A stretch of DNA of 64,000 bases from UMGS1590 sp963558655 (GTDB lineage Bacteria; Bacillota; Peptococcia; Peptococcales; Peptococcaceae). The DNA lies in contig CAUWHJ010000001.1 in NCBI GenBank assembly GCA_963558655.1, positions 133,752 to 197,751 on the forward strand. The letters run 5' to 3'. The position numbers and the translations under genes were made by a program. The first letter of the stretch is position 1; each line of letters opens with the position of its first letter. Shown here piece after piece: positions 59,048 through 64,000 of this stretch. Under the pieces are notes generated by a model, which was given only the letters and a program-made list of their open reading frames with translations, searched no databases and was not told the origin of the DNA.

Positions 59048-60006
59048 AACGATCGTCGCGTTTTTTTGCGCTGTTTTTGTCGTTGTTGTTGAGTATGGCG
59101 GTGCTTACGGCTTGTGCGAGTGACACGGCAGGCGATGCACCTCAGGCAGATGCTGTGGCGGCTGAGGAGGCAGCCGTTGTTTTACCAGAAACCGTTGAGG
59201 AGGCGTTTTCGCTTCAAGAGGTGCCGGTTTATGATGGTGCGGCGTATGCGGTGGTTCATGACAATGTGCCGTATTTTACGCAAGATGATATAACGACAAA
59301 GGCTTTTGAAAGTTATGCAAATCTGGATGCTTACGGCCGTGCAGGTGTGGCGTTTGCCGGTGTGGGGCAGGAGCTGATGCCTACGGAGGATCGTGGGAGC
59401 ATTGGCCAGGTGAAACCAAGCGGCTGGCAAACGGTGAAATATGACAACGTTGACGGAAAATATCTCTATAACCGTTGTCATTTGATCGGTTATCAGCTGA
59501 CGGCCGAAAATGCGAATGAACAAAATCTCATCACAGGAACGCGTTATCTGAATATGGAAGGGATGCTGCCTTTTGAAAACATGGTGGCAGATTATGTGAA
59601 GGAGACAGGAAACCATGTGCTTTACCGTGTGACACCGATTTTTGAGGGCAATAATTTGGTGGCTGGAGGCGTGCTGATGGAAGGCTATTCGGTGGAAGAT
59701 GGCGGTGAAGGTATTTGCTACTGCGTGTATGCTTATAATGTACAGCCGGGGATTACGATTGATTATGCCACAGGCAATAGTCAGGAAGCGTTGAATGCCA
59801 CTGGAGATGCCACGCAAGAGAAAGGCACAGCAGCGAGTGGTGCAGCGACTGAAACGGCAACTTATGTGCTCAATGAAAACTCGATGAAGTTTCATTTGCC
59901 GACGTGCCGCAGCGTTGACCAGATGAAGCAGCCACGCAGCGTAACAGCAACGCGTGATGAACTGTTGGCGCAGGGGTATAGTCCGTGCGGTATATGTAAG
60001 CCATAA
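59044..60006 (+). CDS. DNA/RNA non-specific endonuclease lipoprotein
   Basis: A 320-residue exported lipoprotein. The signal peptide ends in LTAC (lipobox Cys near residue 20). The His-Asn nuclease domain shows RGSIGQVKPSGWQ and YNRCHLIGYQLTAENANEQN, comparable to the NRGHLLGYAL motif of competence/biofilm nucleases. Here Cys replaces the usual Gly before the catalytic His. Near the C-terminus FHLPTCRSV and SPCGIC form an Ada-type metal-binding motif. Probably degrades extracellular DNA for nutrient use or uptake. AAAGGAGG lies ten bases before ATG 59044. Confidence 0.87.
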   Translation: MKRSSRFFALFLSLLLSMAVLTACASDTAGDAPQADAVAAEEAAVVLPETVEEAFSLQEVPVYDGAAYAVVHDNVPYFTQDDITTKAFESYANLDAYGRAGVAFAGVGQELMPTEDRGSIGQVKPSGWQTVKYDNVDGKYLYNRCHLIGYQLTAENANEQNLITGTRYLNMEGMLPFENMVADYVKETGNHVLYRVTPIFEGNNLVAGGVLMEGYSVEDGGEGICYCVYAYNVQPGITIDYATGNSQEALNATGDATQEKGTAASGAATETATYVLNENSMKFHLPTCRSVDQMKQPRSVTATRDELLAQGYSPCGICKP

Positions 60007-60060
60007 AAATGGGGCTATCACATAAACGATGTTGTCGTTTGTGCGATAGCCCTATTTTTG
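60006..60060. terminator. Bidirectional terminator
   Basis: Long imperfect stem AAAAATgGGGCTATC..CAC/GTG..GATAGCCCtATTTTT between convergent genes. Confidence 0.85.
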
Positions 60061-60062
60061 TG

Positions 60063-61301
60063 TTAATTTTTAATGCGTACTGTGATTTGGAAAAAGACCA
60101 TGCCAACAATGAAAAGCAGAGCAATCATGCCCACGCCGGTGTTGATGTTGCCGGTGATTTGTGAGACAACGCTAACTAGCGTGGTGCCAACAAAGGAAGC
60201 ACCTTTGCCGCAGATATCCATGAGGCCGAAGTATTCACCGGATTGTTTTGCTGGAATGATACGTGTGAAGTAGGAGCGGGAAAGTGCTTGAATACCGCCC
60301 TGGAACATACCGACAAGAACAGCGAGCACCCAGAATTGCCACTGGTGTGTCAAAAACATGGCAAATACAGCAATGCCGAAGTAGGCTAGGATGCAGAGGG
60401 TGATGAGTTTGGCGGTGGCGTAGCGTCCTGCCAGGCGGCCAAAGAGAATGGCAAAAGGAAAGGCGACAATTTGTGTGACAAGAAGTGCCAGAAGCAAGCC
60501 GGTGGTGTTCAGGCCCAGGGCTGTGCCATAGGCTGTGGCCATGTCGATAATGGTGTAGACACCGTCAATATAAAAGAAAAAGGCGAGCAGGAAAAAGAAA
60601 ATCTTTTTTTCGTTGCGCACGTTTTTGAAGGTATGACCGAGACGAGCAAAGCTTTCGCGCATGGCGTGTTTTGGGCGTTCGATGTAGTGGCGCTGTTCAT
60701 AATTTTTCAAGAGAGGGAGCGTGAAGAGGAGCCACCATGCTGCTGTGATGCAAAACGCAAGCTGCATACCCGTTGTCATGGAAAGCCCCAGCGTGCTGCC
60801 ACCCAGTACCAGCGCAAGCGAGAGAATGAACGGTACACAGCTGCCGATATAGCCCCAGGCATAGCCATTCGCCGAGACAAGGTCCATACGCTCGTGAGTG
60901 GTCACGTCCGCAAGCATGGCATCGTAGAAAATGAGGCTGGCCGAGTAGCCGGTTTTGGCAATGATGAAAATGATAAGAAAGATGAGCCAGTTTGATGTGA
61001 AGCCAAGACCCACACAGCCGATGAGACCGATGGCCAGAAAGAGCACAAAAATGGGACGCTTGAACCCTCGTGTGTCAGCCAATGTGCCAAAGGTGGGACC
61101 CATAAATGCCACAAGAAGGGTAACAATGGAGGCGGCATAGCCCCAATAAGCCAGATAATCAACGCTCGAAAGACCGGCACTTTCTGCCAGACTGTTGAAA
61201 TAGATGGGCATGATGGTGGTGATGAGTAAGGTGAAGGCAGAGTTGCCGATGTCGTAATAAGTCCAGTGTTTTTCCAGTTTGGTGAGTTTGAAGGGTGTCA
61301 T
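60063..61301 (-). CDS. UMF1-family MFS permease (Atg22-like)
   Basis: A 412-residue permease with about 12 hydrophobic segments. The N-terminal EKHWTYYDIGNSAFTLLITT is the UMF1/Atg22-type start, followed by GTLADTRGFKRP (the MFS loop 2-3 motif) and GMFQGGIQALSRSYFTRIIP in the C-terminal half. Bacterial members are of unknown substrate; yeast Atg22 exports amino acids from the vacuole. ATG 61301 has AAAGGAG six bases away. Confidence 0.88.
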   Translation of the reverse strand: MTPFKLTKLEKHWTYYDIGNSAFTLLITTIMPIYFNSLAESAGLSSVDYLAYWGYAASIVTLLVAFMGPTFGTLADTRGFKRPIFVLFLAIGLIGCVGLGFTSNWLIFLIIFIIAKTGYSASLIFYDAMLADVTTHERMDLVSANGYAWGYIGSCVPFILSLALVLGGSTLGLSMTTGMQLAFCITAAWWLLFTLPLLKNYEQRHYIERPKHAMRESFARLGHTFKNVRNEKKIFFFLLAFFFYIDGVYTIIDMATAYGTALGLNTTGLLLALLVTQIVAFPFAILFGRLAGRYATAKLITLCILAYFGIAVFAMFLTHQWQFWVLAVLVGMFQGGIQALSRSYFTRIIPAKQSGEYFGLMDICGKGASFVGTTLVSVVSQITGNINTGVGMIALLFIVGMVFFQITVRIKN

Positions 61302-61408
61302 GGTAAGCTCCTTTGCTAGAAAATGTCCACTATTTAGTGTAGTGGAAAAACGCAAAAAAAGCCATCATGAATATGTTAAATTAGCGAAAAATCTCAGGGC
61401 GGCAGGCA

Positions 61409-61440
61409 CAAAAAAACTGCTGCCCATTTTGAGCAGCAGT
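61409..61440 (-). terminator. DJ-1 gene terminator
   Basis: Stem CTGCTGC..CA/TG..GCAGCAG followed by TTTTTTTG on the minus strand. Confidence 0.8.
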
Positions 61441-61458
61441 GAATGTGTTGGCGGGTAA

Positions 61459-62037
61459 TTAGATTTCGATTTTTGCACCCAAAAGTTTAACAAATTCGCG
61501 GCAGATGGCGGTGTTGCCAGGCCATGCTGGTGAGGTGACAAGGTTTTTGTCAACAACAGCTTCATCGGCTGGCACATTGACATATTCGCCACCAGCCAAT
61601 GTGATATCTGGACCAACAGCTTCGTAGCAGGTTGCCTTGTAGCCCTTGAGCACGCCAGCGGCGGTAAGCACTTGAGGACCATGGCAGATGGCAGCGACAG
61701 GTTTTTTATCGCGGAAGAATTCCTGTACAATTTCGATAACACGAGGGTTTAAGCGAATGTATTCTGGTGCACGACCGCCGGTAATGAAAAGACCGGCATA
61801 GTCTTTGGTGTCGATAGCATCAAAATCTGCGGTGAGCGCAAAATTGTGACCGGTGAGTTCGGTGTAGGTTTGCTTGCCAAGAAAATCGTGAATGGCGGTA
61901 GCAACGGTTTCACCAGCCTTTTTCCCTGGGCAGACAGCGTCTACCTGATAACCAAGCATGGAGAGTGCCTGATAAGGCACCATGGTTTCATAGTCCTCGG
62001 TAAAATCACCGCAAAGCAGCAAGATTTTTTTACTCAT
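61459..62037 (-). CDS. DJ-1/PfpI-family protein
   Basis: A 192-residue class I glutamine amidotransferase-like protein. The nucleophile elbow is AAICHGPQVLTAAG (Cys followed by His, near residue 118), with upstream FITGGRAPEYIR. The family includes deglycases, chaperones and proteases, and the activity here is not determinable. AGGAGG precedes the ATG. An extended -10 TGGTACAAT lies at about 62076-62084. Confidence 0.9.
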   Translation of the reverse strand: MSKKILLLCGDFTEDYETMVPYQALSMLGYQVDAVCPGKKAGETVATAIHDFLGKQTYTELTGHNFALTADFDAIDTKDYAGLFITGGRAPEYIRLNPRVIEIVQEFFRDKKPVAAICHGPQVLTAAGVLKGYKATCYEAVGPDITLAGGEYVNVPADEAVVDKNLVTSPAWPGNTAICREFVKLLGAKIEI

Positions 62038-62125
62038 AATACGTTCCTCCTGATTGAAATAATATTGTTACCATTATTGTACCACGCTTGCGTAAAGATG
62101 CACGTGGAGAAATGGTAAAGAATGA

Positions 62126-63427
62126 TTAAGCCAGTGCAAATCGCCAGGCAATGTCGTTGCGTTGGCAGAAATTGGTGAAGCAAGTGATGGCATCGGCGTT
62201 GTCGAAAAGTTTGGTAAGCAAAGTTGGCAACGTATCATTGGTGCCATATTCGATACGCAGACGCGCCAAAAAGCGGTGTGTAGCGTCCTCATTGAGGGTG
62301 TAGGTAAAGAGTGGCACCGTTTGCACAGCGCGTTCGCCCACAAGAAGGGTGAGCGTTTGTGCACGCAGGTGCAGCTCAATGGTGTGGCGTGCACTTTCCT
62401 GAATAAGATAGGCGGCATCGGCAAGGTCGTTTTCGTGCGTTGTCCAAAATGGAAGGTTCCATTGATCCTCAAGAGCTTCGGCCTCTTTGCGCGTGATGTG
62501 CAGCGGTTCGCTGGTGATGGCACTGATGTTGATAGGTCGCCATTCAGGATTGCCCTTCTCCAGCCGGTAAGCACTGCCATCGCGGCAGGCTTGATACAGT
62601 GATGGTGTGTTAGGGTCGAGATAAAATTGAACGAAAAGGTCTTTATAAAGGCCAACCATCTCCCAATACACCTTGGCGCAGTCGGTGTCATTTTGCAGTT
62701 CAAAGAGTGCGTCCTGAATGCCGCTGTAATACCAGGCTTGCATATCAGCATCGGCATTGAAACGTTCCCAAAGTGTATCGCCGATTTTTTCATAGTCGCG
62801 ATACATCTCACGCAAATTGCTGACCTTATCCGCCAAAACGAGCATACGCAAACGGCGGTCGGCGTGGAGAAGCGTGTTAATGGCGTGCTCCTTGCGCTCA
62901 CGCCAAGGCAGGCGTTTGTCTTCGCTGTGAGCAGCAACAAGACGGGCGACATCATCGCCAAAATGCGCATGAATATCGCCGAGCGTGGCATCGGTATCTT
63001 CCACCGTATCATGGAGCACACCAGCAATGAGAAGAGCCATGTCGGCGTTCATCGTTTGCAAAATAAGCATGGTTTCAAGCGGATGGAAAATATAAGGACG
63101 CTTCGTGCCCTTGCGGCAGCTGCCAGCATGGTGCGAGATGGCGTAGACAATAGCATCCTCTAAAAGCGTGTTCGCTGGTGGAGCAGCTTGCTGCATCCAA
63201 CTCAGGCAAATATCTAGCGCCTGCTCGCGCGAAAGCGGAATGAGATGTGCGAAAAGTGCCGGCGAGCGAAACATCTCTTGAAGCGTTTCGTCATAATGCC
63301 AGGCGTTATCGCCCTTGTTAAAGCGGTAGACGTGTTCCTGTGCATCAATCAGGCAAAGGGCTTCCTTGTCTAATAAAAACACAGCCTTAGCGGCTGTGAT
63401 GGTCTTTGCAATGGTTGTTTTATCCAT
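62126..63427 (-). CDS. HD-domain (p)ppGpp hydrolase-like protein with unknown C-terminal half
   Basis: A 433-residue protein. Residues about 90-245 form a SpoT/MESH1-type HD hydrolase: HHAGSCRKGTKRPYIFHPLE, then AGVLHDTVEDTDATLGDIH, then LVLADKVSNLREM. The metal-binding His, HD pair and distal Asp are all present. No synthetase, TGS or ACT domain follows. The N-terminal 85 and C-terminal 190 residues match nothing I recognise. It could degrade alarmones or another nucleotide. An extended -10 (TGCTACAAT) lies just upstream, with GGGAGG before the ATG. Confidence 0.8.
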   Translation of the reverse strand: MDKTTIAKTITAAKAVFLLDKEALCLIDAQEHVYRFNKGDNAWHYDETLQEMFRSPALFAHLIPLSREQALDICLSWMQQAAPPANTLLEDAIVYAISHHAGSCRKGTKRPYIFHPLETMLILQTMNADMALLIAGVLHDTVEDTDATLGDIHAHFGDDVARLVAAHSEDKRLPWRERKEHAINTLLHADRRLRMLVLADKVSNLREMYRDYEKIGDTLWERFNADADMQAWYYSGIQDALFELQNDTDCAKVYWEMVGLYKDLFVQFYLDPNTPSLYQACRDGSAYRLEKGNPEWRPINISAITSEPLHITRKEAEALEDQWNLPFWTTHENDLADAAYLIQESARHTIELHLRAQTLTLLVGERAVQTVPLFTYTLNEDATHRFLARLRIEYGTNDTLPTLLTKLFDNADAITCFTNFCQRNDIAWRFALA

Positions 63428-63939
63428 TATAGAGCCTCCCTTGAATCATCATGGCTTTATTGTAGCAAAAAACAGCGTGTGTGGGAGCATTTTATTGATA
63501 AAAGAAGCTGTTGGGATACTTGAACTCACATATCTATTAGTTATTCATAAATGTTTTATTATGAAAGTACATATATTACCAGGTAATTGTATATGTTTAA
63601 AAGTTGTTGCACTTATAAGTAGTGAATTTGACTTTGCAAAGAAAATTTTTTTCCTTTAATGAATATAATATGCTTTAAAATTAAAAAATGTAGCCATTAA
63701 AGGATAAAAGTATTTTTTTGATTTTAAAATAAAGGCGATTTTTAGATAATGAGTGTAATTTTTGCATATAATAATGGATGGTTATTATTAAATACTTGAT
63801 TATATAAGTGAAATGACTTATGCAATACATAAGAAAAAATGTAAAATATAATTGCGATCAAAAATTTAAGATCAATATTAAAGATCTGATAAATTTATGA
63901 TGTGAAATAGAGTGTGTATTTTACAAAGGAGGAAACACG
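63428..63939. other. AT-rich intergenic region
   Basis: Very AT-rich, with many T and A runs and no supported gene. It separates the divergent HD-domain and phosphatase genes, holds the HD gene's -10 near 63450, and possibly a promoter for the right-hand gene near 63845 (AATATAATT). Confidence 0.5.
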
Positions 63940-64000
63940 ATGGATAAGAGAAAAATTATTGTTGTCGGTATCGATGGTATGGATCCACGTTTAGCAAAAA
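63940..64000 (+). CDS. Alkaline-phosphatase-superfamily protein (partial, runs off the right edge)
   Basis: Only about 20 codons are visible: MDKRKIIVVGIDGMDPRLAK. The strand IIVVGIDGMDP, with its first metal-binding Asp, is typical of phosphodiesterase/nucleotide pyrophosphatase members of the alkaline phosphatase superfamily. AAAGGAGG precedes the ATG by seven bases. The start is certain; the precise enzyme is not. Confidence 0.7.
   Translation, partial: MDKRKIIVVGIDGMDPRLAK

Noticed and set aside
1..64000. CRISPR array, rRNA operon, tRNA genes or insertion sequences
   Set aside because: I saw no regularly spaced repeats, no rRNA or clear tRNA sequence, and no transposase; the only recombinase is the decayed one at 55483-56324.

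Overview
The window looks like the chromosome of a Gram-positive-lineage anaerobe (Bacillota/Firmicutes). Supporting signs are strong AGGAGG ribosome binding sites, TTGACA-17-TATAAT promoters, many Rho-independent terminators, a T-box in front of thrS, RNase J, an L27 protein with the Firmicutes N-terminal extension next to its Prp protease, and SLH-anchored surface protein. The Fix/Etf electron-bifurcation cluster, the NuoF-like iron-sulfur protein and the CoA-disulfide reductase fit anaerobic redox metabolism. I cannot fix the genus from sequence reading alone. Core genes are moderately GC-rich; accessory stretches are visibly AT-rich (about 5260-7200, 33000-33760, 51850-55480, 63480-63940).

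Layout. 1-4700: partial NuoF-like gene, two paralogous 14-TM-type MFS exporters flanking a MarR regulator (the first exporter has a frameshifted N-terminus), and a flavin reductase. 4730-13800: XRE regulator facing a 1263-residue SLH surface protein, PepV-type dipeptidase, AI-2E-type permease, ECF S component, DUF1002 protein. 13900-21000: RNase J, omega-amidase-like hydrolase, proC, a stand-alone TIR protein, TetR regulator and oleate hydratase. 21000-26000: rplU-prp-rpmA, a membrane MutS-like ATPase and obg. 26000-33700: lipoprotein, VTT membrane protein, nitroreductase, tmk/trpS, aminotransferase, ClC channel, XRE regulator and a zinc-ribbon membrane protein. 33780-45700: T-box/thrS, D,D-carboxypeptidase, CBS and ATP-grasp proteins, FAD dehydrogenase, CorA, TPP riboswitch/thiW/thiD/SWIM protein, CoA-disulfide reductase-rhodanese. 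46300-49850: fixC-fixX-etfB-etfA.

49900-56400 is an accessory island: repeats and a duplicated gene fragment, a decayed DUF1016 (PDDEXK) nuclease, a HEPN/TIGR02391 protein, a complete-looking retron (msr-msd RNA plus a reverse transcriptase fused to a TOPRIM-like domain), and a decayed tyrosine recombinase. The retron is the most interesting object here. Its 12-base a1/a2 repeats, a promoter placed to start transcription at a1, NAxxH, YADD and VTG motifs and the C-terminal TOPRIM-like segment together point to a single-protein, Ec67/Eco2-like (type I-C) retron.

56500-64000: ANTAR regulator and glnA behind a leader terminator (probable antitermination circuit), a secreted nuclease lipoprotein, a UMF1-type MFS protein, a DJ-1/PfpI protein, an HD-domain (p)ppGpp-hydrolase-like protein, an AT-rich gap, and the start of an alkaline-phosphatase-superfamily gene.
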